Below, piece by piece: positions 1 to 12,500 of a DNA stretch of 64,000 nt. The notes under the pieces were generated by a model. The model made no database searches. It was not told the DNA's origin and was given only the letters and a program-made list of their open reading frames with translations. The DNA is from Akebia trifoliata (lineage: Eukaryota; Streptophyta; Magnoliopsida; Ranunculales; Lardizabalaceae), in assembly GCA_017979445.1 (NCBI GenBank), contig CM030706.1, forward strand, positions 22,151,884 through 22,215,883. The letters are read 5' to 3'. Numbering within the stretch: position 1 is the stretch's first letter; every line of letters starts with the position of its first letter. The position numbers and the translations under genes were made by a program.

Positions 1-505
1 ATGTATAATGGAAGCCACTTGACGGTGTGCATGTTAATGGAGGTTCTGGCTCTTGATAAAGTAGATTGGTGGAACAATCATTCATGTAGGCAACCTTAAA
101 TAGTTGGGGCAAGAATTGGAGGATGCTGATGAGTGACATAAGTTATAGCAAGATATCAGATTTGTAATCACATGTTTATTTATGTGGTATGATTGGCAAT
201 TTTTTTATTGATGAAATTGATTTTTCTGAATTTAAGAATTTAATATGAAAACAGAGCATCAGGAATGAGTTGATTTTATGATTAGGTAGATGGTTCTAAC
301 AAGTATCATTAAGTTGTGGAATAGCTTCTAGAGGATATTTAAAATTTTGAATTTGATGATTGAGAGAAAAACATGCTGACTATTTTTTTCCCTTATTTGC
401 ATTTAAGGGAAATTATTCTAGGTTGCCATTAGTCGTGTTTTTCTATTATCATTTCTTCTAGGGAAACTAATTTTTGTTAAAATTGTTTGAATGGTTTTGT
501 TTCAG

Positions 506-551
506 ACAAGGAAGCGCTGTACTGGACATTACTTCTGGTGGGAATATGAAG
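506..551 (+). CDS. Exon a of LACTB2-like gene
   Basis: The exon follows a TTTCAG acceptor and precedes GTAAGA. Its first base completes a split codon and it ends in phase 0. It encodes QGSAVLDITSGGNMK, the conserved stretch after the MBL-fold core. An open frame covering 474-707 overlaps it but runs into intron on both sides. Confidence 0.82.
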
Positions 552-3500
552 GTAAGAATTTATTCAAAATCTTATGATATTTTGTACCAAGAACGTCCCT
601 CTCTTAATGTGGCCTACAGGGGAACCATTATATTGTTTTGTTATACAGGTTCTATTTATGTGATTTCTTGGATTTTTGTTCTTGCTAGTGTCATTATTTT
701 CATTTGATTACCTTTTTTTTATATAAGTTGAAATTTTATTAGAAAAGGGGACGAGATGTCCCATAATTACAAAGCTTATAAAAAAAGGAATAAAACAAAA
801 GAAAACTACAAAAGGAACAATTAATCTCCAAAATTACAAACAAGATCCCATTGAACAAAAAAATCTTCATAGGAAATGTCCTCAAACTCTTTAAAAGCCT
901 TGCCCCAAAAAAAGAGTAACCCTGACACATTAAAATTGAGCTCTTCAAAAGATAACTCCTTTCCTTCAAAAGTCTGATTATTTCTTTTCTTCCATAGACC
1001 CCAACAAACAACAAATGGCAATAGTCTCTACAAGATTCGCTTTGAACAGCGAAAGAGATTACCCCAAAACAACCACAAATCAAAGAGCTCCCGGATTGTT
1101 CGTGGTAAACAACCATACGTGAGCACGTGAAACTCGGGAGTGGAGGCAAATAACACAACACTCCCTCGTAAAGGTAAAAGAATTCCCTTGAGGAGACTCG
1201 AACTCGTTGTTGAGTGTTGTGTTATTCACCTCTGGTTCCGGGTCTCACGTGCTCATGTATCGTTCCCCAATTCGATCCGTGACCCTCTTATATTCATAGT
1301 TGTGTTTTTCCCATCAGTTCAATCTTTTGGGGTAAATGGTTGTCAACTCCCGTGACCTATATAAACCTAGTGCTCTAATACCATGTTGACAACCATTTAC
1401 CCCAACCGATCTGGTGGGGAAAGGGTTACTATGAATATATGAGGGTCACGGGTCAAACTAGGGCACGGTATGAGAGCACGTGACACTCGGGAGCGGAGGC
1501 AGATATCACAATACTCAATAATCCCCCTCACTCATAAGGGTTAAAAATTCCTTCGAGGAGGCTTGAACCCTTGATCTATACAAATCTAGTGCTCTGATAC
1601 CATGTTGACAACCATTTACCCCAAAAGACCGATTTGATGGGGAAGGCGCAACTATAAATATAAAAGGGTTACGAGTCGAACTGGGGCGGATAACACAACA
1701 CTCAACATTTTGATAGGTATTACAAAGAAGATAAATGTTTAACTAATGGATTGATTGATGGATAAAGAGAGGATGTTCTTGACTGATTAATGGCAAAGCC
1801 ACATGAGACATGATAGATGGACAGAAATATGGATGGAAATGATGTTACTTTCAGCTAGAGGTTAATAGTAGTTTAATAGACATATATATATATATATGTA
1901 TGTGTACAAAACAAAAATGTTTTTGTTAACAAGAAAATGACCGTGGAAAACCTAGAAAGAATGATCTATTACAATATTTTAGGAAGCAACAAGTCAATCT
2001 AGGCTATCACTTGAGGTTCACATTACATTGTCTCATAAACTTAGACGTGAGGAGTCTCTCCTGGGCTTGTTAGTGATCACTAAGGGTCTGTAGTCGTCAA
2101 ACGAGTGACCAATGTAATTCGTTCAAGTGTTGGGTCCTTAGTCAATGGTTAGGCTGAGCTGGATAAATGGTTGTCTGAAATGTGATATGTTAGACCAACC
2201 ACAAAATCAAATAAGAACGATGAGATTTGACACTAGAGGTTAAGTATTGGATATTAATTTGGAATGTACAAGGTGGTTATATCGGCGTGTTCCTCAACAC
2301 ACTTATCGCGATTACACCGTCGTGTTTGTATTATGTATTTCTCATTTTGTGATGGATAGATAAATGTTTTGCTTACCCAAACATGATAATTGCTATAAAT
2401 GATAGATTTGATATATCAAAATTATTATCATTATATCTACTTTATTTGTTTTATTTAGACTTTGATCGAATAAAGCGTTGTTGGGGAAATGGGTTTGGCG
2501 CTTGGAAGAAAATCATTGTAGTTAAGTTTGGAGAAGACCTGTTAGGTTGGAATATCTTGCCGAGTAGAACTCCTTTTGGTTGTGGTCTTTGGAAAGGGAT
2601 TTTCAGTTTGGGAGGGGTGATAGGGGAACATGTTGGCTATGAGTTGGGGAGAGGAGATTGTATTCTTTTTTGGGAAAATCGGTGGTGTAGTGAGCCTCCT
2701 TTGCATCTTCTGTACCCAGGCTTGTACTCCATGTGCACGAGAAAAAGAATGTTTGTCTTTGTTTTCTTGGTTCAAAATGAGAGGGGTGAGTCTTGGGACC
2801 TTGGTTTAAGAAGAAGACTAAACGATTGGGAAATTGAAGATACAATCTCTATCCTTGACTTGCTAGCATCCACGACTCCTTCGTTGGATAGGGCGGATTG
2901 CCAGATTTGGAAAGGTAGTAGCGATGACCATTTTTCTGTTAAGCATTTCTACTCTTTAATTCAAGGTAATCAAGAGGTGTGTTCTCCTTTCTAATTATTT
3001 GGTCTTCTAAGGTGCCCACAAAAGTGCCTTTCCTTTTGTGGCTGGCGGCTTTAAATCGGCTTCCCACGATCGATCTCCTTTAGCGAAAAGGTTTTGTGTT
3101 GGTTGATTATTGTTGTTTGTGTAAATCTAGTGGGGAGTAGACTGAGCATATTTTTATTCATTGCAAAACGGCTTCTGAGGTTTCGTTTCACTTCTTATAC
3201 TTGTTTGGTTGGGGGGCTTCTTTTCTTTTTGGTAGGTTGAAGATTCTATGGAATTTAACACCCTTTGCTATTTCTTGGGGTTTATGGAAAGAGAGGAATA
3301 TGTGCACATTTGAGGGGAAAGCAATTCGCAAGAGATAATTTTCATCATCCTCGGTTTGTTGTTCTTTTGGTGCAAGCAGTTCAAAGAATTTAGGGATTTG
3401 TTTTTTGAAGGCTTTGTATTTAGATGGGAAATTGTAACTAAGGAGTAGTCACTTGGCTTTGGCTTTTGCTTTAGTTTTTGCCTTTTGCTTTTTTTTGTTT

Positions 3501-6500
3501 TTTCTGTTTTGTTTCTCTTTGAGAATTTCTTATCCTCCCATTAATACAATTTAACTTATCAATAAATAAATATATTTATCATTTTTTTCCTTTTTTTTTT
3601 TTTTTCTCATTTCTTTCCTATCTTTTCTAAAGTTTTCCCCTGCAGTTTTAAACCCTATTCCAACTTGGTGACTATGATTAGTCGTAGGGGTAGTCTTATC
3701 CTTTCAAATTTTTTAAAATGTTTTATGATAAATATATATATGTGAGCCACTTCCTAGGGTTGGAGTTAGTTTTCAACTCCTTCGTTTTTTTCTCTATTTT
3801 CATCTCTTCTTCTCGTATCTTTTATCCTTCTCAAGCCCTTATTTTACACTCTCTATAGCCTTTGTTAGGCCTTATTTTCTAGGTTGATTTCTTGATGTTT
3901 TTAACAGTCTAAGAAAGACCACTTAGCTAAGTGGTAAAACCTTGTGGAGGTTGTTCCCAAGATCGTATGTTCAAGCCCCTTGAACCCCTTCTTATGCTAA
4001 CAACTCACCTAGCAAAAATAATGTGTTTAACACTCTTTGCACACAAAATTTTTGTGAGTGACCCTAACATCTCTGCTAACTTTAGTACCTCGCACACATT
4101 GATATGTGTTGAGCTCTCTCACGTTTGACAATCTCCATAATGCATATGTTCCAATTACTCAGGTGAGCTATCAAACTGACTTGAATCATCCCGACAAGTA
4201 GCAATCTCACATAGGTCATTAAAGGACCAACAAGATAAAGGTGCATGGACAAATATTATCTGACTAGTCTACTATAGGGCTTAAAATGGGTCGGATTTTA
4301 TCCAAAATCTGAGTAATCCGAATCTGATTTTGGCGGGTTTGGTTCCTTCAAGTATATTCGAATTAAAATACGGGTCGGATATGGGCTGATGTGCCTTGAC
4401 CCAAGTAGAATACGGGTCAGATATGGATCCATCCCTATATCCTCCTGTATCCAAATTATATATTACTTTGTATTTGTGTGTTATATTTTTTAGACCATCT
4501 TTCATCAACAAATAAGTGTTGGGTGTAATGGTCCAGTCACATTTAAGCCACATTTTTAATAAATTTCTTTGAAATGGTTTGAAATTATTTGTCCCGAATC
4601 AATTAATTCGGTTAGATCCGGATATGGGTTTAATGAAAGCAAAAAATTTGGATAGGGTTTGACCTAGTAGGATCTGAGTCGGAATCGGATCCAGATTTGG
4701 ACCTGGATAAACAATTCGGATATGGATATGGGTATACACATATCCGTCCCAATCCCCGTTTTGAGCCCTAGTCTACTACCAATGATCTATTTATTTATTT
4801 TGAACGATTTACTACAAACAATCTAGAAAGGGTAGTATTATAAAATTCCGACATGATTAGCGTTAACCATCTTCTACATTACTTAATCGATTGCATAGAA
4901 TTTGTTTGTCTTCAAAAATTATACTTTGACATGCAGTTAGTTTATTCTTCTAATTATATTCTAGGAATATGAAATGTTCAATCGTTCATGCAGGAGTACT
5001 TCCAAACAACTTATAACTTTCTGGATCTTTCGCCACATGTTTTAATCCCTATGCATGGGAGAGTTAATCTTTGGCCAAAGCACATGCTCTGTGGGTATCT
5101 CAAGTATGACTTGCAACTTTCTCTTTTCTTCCCCTCCTTTTTGGATATTTACTGAGCCCATTTTATATTTCTCATTTTGAGGTCTTCGTTATCAATTATT
5201 TTTCTCAATCAGAGAATTGTCCCATGGATCAAAGTTTTGGTCTATGGTGTATCGGTCAAGATGTTTTTGTTTTTTCAATACAGCAAGACTTGCCTTAAGA
5301 CTAAAAATGTAAACATTTATCCATAAATTATGCATTTTTATGTTTGTTTGGTGGGCTTCTGCTACTACAATTGAGGTGGGGTGTGCCTACAAGGATGCAT
5401 GCTTCTATAAATTGATTTGAATCCTGAATTTCCATCTCTGAATAATATAATTAACTTGCTTTCTTTGGAAGTGGGACTAGCATATATGCAACTATCTAAC
5501 AGAAAGACTTACAGGTAGATATATAGGCATGATGTAATCATGGGTTCAAATCTTGTACAAGACTGAGATGACTCGCCTGAGTCATCTCGGTATCAGTCAA
5601 GAACGAGTGAGATATTCAATGTGAATCATCTCACACAATGTCTCATTCGAAAATTGAGATGACTCTTAAAGTGATATTTTGAAAATCTCAGTCGAGTCAA
5701 GAAAACTCAGCCTAATCAATCGGTTTTTTGTATTTGTTATTAAAATAATGGTTTTTTTAATAATTTAAATTTTATTGTAAATGAAAATATGATCTTGTGA
5801 CTAATAATCTTCTAATCAACCTTAATTTATGAAATTTTTTTATAATTATTTTCATGTAAATATTTATTAGTAAATAATTGTAAACTGAGTTAAGGGGTTT
5901 ATCTTGCTTGAGACGAGATGAATTGGACAAGTCATCTCAGTATCGCTGGGGGCGAGATGAGACAAAATAACTAGTCTTAAAACCATGCCTGCAATTGCAT
6001 TTTTATTTTATATCTGTAGCTTCGGTCTCCCTCTCTCTCTTTTTTTCCTGTTTATTCAAAGAAAACAGACGGTGAAGTGAAGAAATTTTGTTGGAAGATT
6101 AAATTACTCAAGGCTGGCCAATCCACTCGCTTCTATGTTGTTTAAGAAATTGGAAGATCTTGTTTTCATTCTTTCAAGGTCGTGCACCTTCAGGGCTGTC
6201 AGAAGGGCAGACCATACCAATGGGATTTTGGTGCAACCAGCTAATGGGATGGGCTTTGCTCGTCATTTTTGCCTGCGTACTCAGTTTGGGCCTCAGTTAT
6301 GAGACCACCATTTGGTCCAGATTGGGCAGTTCAGGCTAAATCAATGTTACCACTAAAGTATAATATGATTAACTATTAAGGTTTTCCATTATGTATTGCT
6401 ACCTAATATATATTTGATTTTCTAATGTGGAACTTGTAGAGGTGTCCAAACCTTTTCAAACTCCTTTCTGATTAAAACTTAATTTTGCCGGAAAGTAATT

Positions 6501-6556
6501 GGTTCAATGCTCTTTTCTTTGTTTGTCACACATTTACTAATAAAGATTAAAAGGTT

Positions 6557-6596
<40 letters not shown>

Positions 6597-9500
6597 ATCA
6601 CACCTAATCCTATGGACCACTCTCGATCATCATCATATATAAAAGAAGGAAAATGGGGAAAAAGGTATTTTTTTACTTAATAGGGAATTCATTTAATTTT
6701 TATATGGTCTTAACTCATTGTTTTCACTCACTAGTTTCATTGAAGATACATTGGTTTTACGACTAGGGCCCTTGGACTGGCCCTACTTAGCACTTGTCAA
6801 GCAGGACAGACTTGGGCTTGAAGTTTTAGACATGTCTTGAGCTTCGATTAGAATCCAAGTGCATTGTTCCTGGCCTAGGTTAACCATTGATGGCTCGTTC
6901 ACGGTTCTTTTTTTTCATTATGCACTCGCATTTAATTAACCATAGTAAGTAGAAAACACAATTAATATTGTTCTTATTTTCAGGAACCGGAGAAATAGGG
7001 AATCCTCCATCTTGAAAGCCATAGAAAATGGAGCGGAGACATTGTTTGACATAGTTGCAAAGACATATTCTGATGTCAATCCCAGTTTTTGGATTGCTGC
7101 TTCATCAAATGTGAGGCTTCATGTTGAGCATCTAGCCCAAGAAGACAAGCTCCCAAAGGTAACGTCCTTTAGTTTTAATGCAAGAGTATCTTTCATGACA
7201 TTTTTCGACATACCACATGCTCATATATTATTGAATTATGGGTAATTGCCACTTGATTTTCAGTTTCACCATATAGATCTATGCACTCAGTTAAAAATAT
7301 AGGCACAAATATGTATTCTCAATTTTGGTATGTTAACTAGATTTCAATCATGCAGGTAAAATTAAGCTTGTAGTTGACTTATTACTTATATATATATAAA
7401 GGGAAACCAACTTTAGATTGTATGGAGAACTATTGAAAATTTTGTAGGAATTGGTATTATTTTAAACATGGCTATTTTTAAGCTATCCTAATTAACTTCT
7501 CTTTAATTCAATTAACTTCATCCAAGATATCAAATTCTGGTTTCTCTATATATTTATTTCTGTCAGCTTGGAAATATAAATATTTTTATCAATATGGTAA
7601 TTAATACAATTTTCATAGAAAATGATGGAACATGTGGAAATGATAGAAATATTGAAGAAATATTCATTTACAGTGTAAGAAGTTATAAAATAAACGTGAA
7701 AAATCCAATAGTATGTGATTAAAGTACAATAAACAACCATATGGAGTCTGAAAATGAAGATCTATAGTCTTTTGATACACATTGGCACAGGGTATCCAAG
7801 AACAATTACTTATTATTACTTAAGAGAATGTAGAAAAGTTAGAAATATATGTTTTTGTATACTAGAAACCGAATACTTGCAGACTATAAGTTGTCAATTG
7901 CAATGAAAAACACCTAATTGTTTTAATTTGTCAAATCCCTATCTTAAGCCTACTATTTGCACCTATGGAAAGACTCTTTGCAATCTCCATAAGCCCACAT
8001 CATCATTCTTTGCTCCTATTCTATTGGCGTTGCTGTTAATCACATTCGCTAGCATCTTCTCTCGATGTCGTGGTCATACGCATGAAGTGCAATCGGTAGA
8101 GGAGGAAGAAGAAGTGATGATAACAAAAGAAGAACATGAAGAAGTAAAAAGGGCAGTGTCACAATTAATCATAGGCTTTGGCCAACCAAGAAGAAGTAGA
8201 AGAAATGACTTTCTAATAATTGTTGATAGCTCTGTGGAATTGGCTCAGGGTATTGGAGGTCTGTTGGATGATTGTTTTGCTTGTTCAGGTCTTTAGGCCA
8301 ACACTTCAAAAATTCATATATTTCATAATATGTCATGCAATAATATTTAAGCGATATCAAATATTTTGCAGTTTACTAATGGAGTCTGCCGGTGAGATGC
8401 CTTAGATTACCTCTATTTTCTAGCGAATGTCAATAAGTTTATGACAAACGTTAATGATCGGATAAGAAAGAAACTTGGAGGATGAAAATCTACCCTTTTA
8501 TCATATGCCGCAAGGTTGGAGCTGATTCCGATGGTGTTAAATTTCTCAGATTTTCTGGTCCTCAGTGTTTATACTTCCAAGCAAAGTCATCCAGAAAATT
8601 GAGATCATTTTTACAAATTTTTTATGGAAAGGTTCAGCTGTTGACCATTCATTTCATCCAATAGTTGGAATAGAGTTTGCAAATTTTCAAGAGGGTTGGC
8701 ACTTATTAAAGTTTGGAATAAAGCTGGTATGCTTCTACTTTTTTTGATACTATTGAACAACACCTATTACTTGTGGTGGAACTGGATCTTATCAAGGTAT
8801 GGTTATCTACAAAACATATGGATTTCCCAAAATTGGATAGATGCTCCATGGTTTGGAAAAACGATGAAATCATCTATATTCAATACCTGGTTTGTAAAGG
8901 GGCAAATACTATGTTCTATAGACTGATTTGTGGTTTGGGAACAAGTCTTTGTTTGATTGGTTTGGACATAGTGTCGTTCATCAATTTGAAAGTCATCTTC
9001 AAGCTTGGGTTGCGGATGTTTTTTCATAATTCTAGAATTTCTTTGTTGTAGCCATATACGGAACAAATGGGACAAGTCTAGAATGTTATAGCTAATGTCC
9101 CTCCATTATTTGATGATCCGAATGAAGTTATTTGGTCCTTAACTCTCCAAGTAAATTCTCTTTCACATCGGCTTGGAGAAAATTAAAGAAGAGTACCCTA
9201 GTGTCAATGGTGCCATATCATTTGGCATAGATATAGACTTAATAAACATTCATTTTTTGCACATTTAGCTATATACAATAAGTTAATGAGATTGGATAAC
9301 ATTATGAGAAGAGGAATTTGCTTTCTGTTGAATAATTCTTATTTTATTATTTTACAGATTATTTGTCCTTTTTAGTCTTTTCACTTATTAGACCATGTAA
9401 TCTCCTTTAAAAGCCTAATTAGGGCTTAGTGATAAACAACTTTTCTGTTCTCCTATTTTCAACTTGGTATCAGAGCCTACCTCCATCTCCTCTCCTTTCT

Positions 9501-12500
9501 TCTTGTTACAACCCCATCGCACAACCCCTCTCTTAAATCCACCTCACAACCTCTCGGTCTAGTCTAAATCATCACCCCTACGGGGGTTGTTTTACTCCAT
9601 CCCTAATCGCAACATGCGATAGGGTCATTAAACCTCATTGAAGCTTTATAGCAACAACAAGGTTGCTGTTCTTAGACCAATCAATGGCTCTAGCGGCTTG
9701 CGGCAACAGTTTTTAGGTTGTTTGCAACAGAAACTCGCAGCAGGGCTGCTATTTTTTGGAACCTGCAACTATAGCAGGGGTATTATTTGGAACCCACACC
9801 TATTGTTTGCATCGTATGGAGTTTATCACCACAGCAGGACTGCTATTTGGTACCTGCGATCACCACAAGGGTGGGATTTAGAGGCTGCGATTAGCATAGG
9901 GTTGCTGTCTTGGTCTGCGATCAGCATAGGGTTGCTGTTTTTGGTCTGCAATCAGCATAGGGTTGCTGATTTGGTCTCTGTGATCAGCATAGGGTTGCTG
10001 TTTTGGTCTGCAATCAGCATAGGGTTGCTGTTTGGTCTCTGCGATCACCACAAGGGTGCTATTTAGAGTCTGCGACTAACATATTGATGCTGTTTGGTAT
10101 CTACGATCACCACAGGGGTGTTTGTTTGCAAGCTGCAACTAGCATAGAGGCTGTTTGAAGCCTGGTTTCACAATACAGGGGCTGTTGTGATCCTATCATA
10201 GGTTTGCTTGAAGGCTGCAGTCATATAGGGGCTGTTTGAAGCCTGTACTCACAGCACAGGGGCTGTTCGGAGCCTATATTCACAATAATTTTTTGAGGGT
10301 TGATTGACGGTTACAGTAGTATTTGGGGGCTGCATTTTTTATTTATTTATTGAAAGTTGTTCCCTTGTCCTCTTCGAACTCCTTTCAAACCAAAGTACAC
10401 AGACTCGTTAATGGCATCTGAGACTTCTTCTTCCTCGATCACTGGTAATAGTAATGGATCGAGTGGTCCTCCTTCTCACTCGAACAACTTTCCAGGTATT
10501 CAAATTACTACAGTAAAATTAGATGGTCCGAATTATCTCCTTTGGGCACGGTCAGTTGAAATGTTCATTGGTGGAAAAGGGAAAATTGGTTACCTCACAG
10601 GAGCGGACAAACAACCTGCACAGACGGATAGTTCTTACTCACATTGGTTTGCTAATGATTCTATGGTCCATTCTTGGCTGGTCACTTCTATGCAACCACA
10701 CATTGCGGCTGGTTTTATGTTTTCCTCAACAGCAAAACAGATATGGGATTCCGCAAAGAGCATTTACTCGCAACGTCAGAACAATGTCAGGATTTTCAAC
10801 TTGGAGCGTGAGATTTCTCGTCTTTCACAAGGAGACTCTTCAGTTACCACCTACATATCACAGCTACGTGCTAGGTGGGAAGAGCTGACCTTCTATTCCT
10901 CGTCTTATGCCTGGAAGGATCCTCTTGATGAGACATTATATTCGTCGATTCTGGATAAGAACCGGGTTTTTCAGTTTCTAGCTGGTCTCCGGGATGAGTT
11001 TGAGTATGCGAGAGTTCATTTATTGGATATGGATCCATTTCCGTCCCTACAGACCGCATATTCATATGTCTTGGCTGATGAGAGTCGTCGCGCTGCTGTC
11101 TTACCTCATCCTTCTGGGGATCACTCCGCTATGCTTACTCGTCTATCTTCACCGCAATCCTCCAGTGGGTCTATGCCTACCCGTCAACGACATAAGTGTG
11201 ATCATTGTGGAAAGTTGGGTCATGTGAAGGCTCGATGTTATGCACTTCATGGTCGTCCGAATCAGCAATGTCAACAGTCTCAACGACCTTCAGCTCATGC
11301 AGCTTCTCAGTTGACTACTGATATAGCACCTCCCTCAGTTAGTACATCCTCATTAGACTTGGTATCTCTTTCCCAGGCTGAGCTTGACAAGTTCAGGAAA
11401 TTCTTCAATCAGATGGAGACCTCATCTCAGCCAGTCTCTACATTCGCTCACTCAGGTACTGTTGCATCTGTACATAGTGTTTCCACCACTTCCTCACCAT
11501 GGATCATTGATTTTGGTGCCTCTGATAACATGACCGGTACGTCCTCCCTATTTAATACTTATAGTGTTTGTTCTGGTCATCGCAAGGTTCGTCTTGCTGA
11601 TGGTTCTTTGTCTTCTATAGCTGGTCAAGGTCATGTTCCTATTACATCTTCTTTATCCTTGACTAATATACTACATGTTACTCAACTCACTACTAATCTT
11701 ATATCTGTTAGTAGCATTACCAAAAATTTGAATTGCAATGTAATTTTTTATCCCTCTCATTGTGTCTTTCAAGATCTGGGGTCGAGCAGGACGATTGGCA
11801 CTGGACGTGAAGTGAATGGACTGTATCTTTTGGACGTACCCGATTTACCTAGCACCCATTCTGCTTCCCAGATTAGTAGTAGTAGTCAATCTAATAAAGA
11901 TCTTGTAATGAGTTGGCACTTACGCTTAGGCCACATTTCTTTTGGATATTTGAAACACATGTTCCCTACTTTGTTTAATAATAACAATTTACTTGATTTT
12001 TCTTGTGAAACTTGTCAATTAGCTAAACATGTGCGTTCTTCTTATCCTGTTAGTATGAATACTACTGCGCCTGATATATTTGACCGAGTTCATTTTGATG
12101 TGTGGGGTCCTTCCCCGGTCACATCTACTCTTGGTTTTCGTTATTTTGTCTTATTCATTGATGATCACAGTCGTACCATTTGGGTCTATCTTATGAAACA
12201 CAAGAGTGAAGTTTTTGGGATTTTTAAACAGTTTCTTGCTATGGTTCATACCCAATTTGGTCGTACCATCAAGACCTTTCGTTCTGATCATGGTACTGAG
12301 TACACCTATAGTGAGGTCTTAAAACTTTGTTTAGATTCTGGCATTGAGCATCAAAGGTCCAATGTTAAGACCCCTCAACAGAATGGTCGTTCAGAAAGGA
12401 AAAATCGTCATATTCTAAAGTTAGCTCGTGCCATCTCTATTGGTATGAACGTGCCACCGTCTTATTGGGCCGATGCAGTTCTTACTACTGTTTACCTTAT

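Larger units (their letters stand above)
1106..1707 (-). mobile_element. TRIM-like array of miniature LTRs, one inverted
   Basis: Four related LTR copies lie within 600 bp: a fragment (1106-1162, minus), a copy in plus orientation (1208-1348), and two in minus orientation (1384-1520 and 1603-1707). Minus-strand copies begin TGTTGAGTGTTG-like and end GGTTGTCAACA. Next to them are GCTCTAATACCA (1372-1383) and GCTCTGATACCA (1591-1602), the complement of an initiator-Met primer-binding site. A C-rich block near 1522 is the complement of a polypurine tract. The 82-bp internal domain has no coding capacity. Confidence 0.75.
552..4993 (+). other. Intron loaded with repeats
   Basis: This 4442-bp GT-AG intron holds a minus-strand LINE tail, a TRIM array, a plus-strand LINE tail, a SINE and a hAT-type MITE, each listed separately. 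The stretches 1708-2439 and 3571-3904 contain a short TA run near 1882 and a T-rich run near 3590, but nothing else I can assign. Confidence 0.8.

Noticed and set aside
3924..3978. tRNA gene suggested by good box A and box B
   Set aside because: No cloverleaf could be completed; a SINE head explains the boxes.
6561..6593. CT microsatellite as a regulatory GAGA-type element
   Set aside because: It lies deep in an intron with no promoter nearby; treated as a simple repeat.
7928..8296. 122-codon open frame with a hydrophobic segment and acidic run inside the host intron
   Set aside because: No ATG in the N-terminal half, no family recognised, surrounded by repeats; probably chance.
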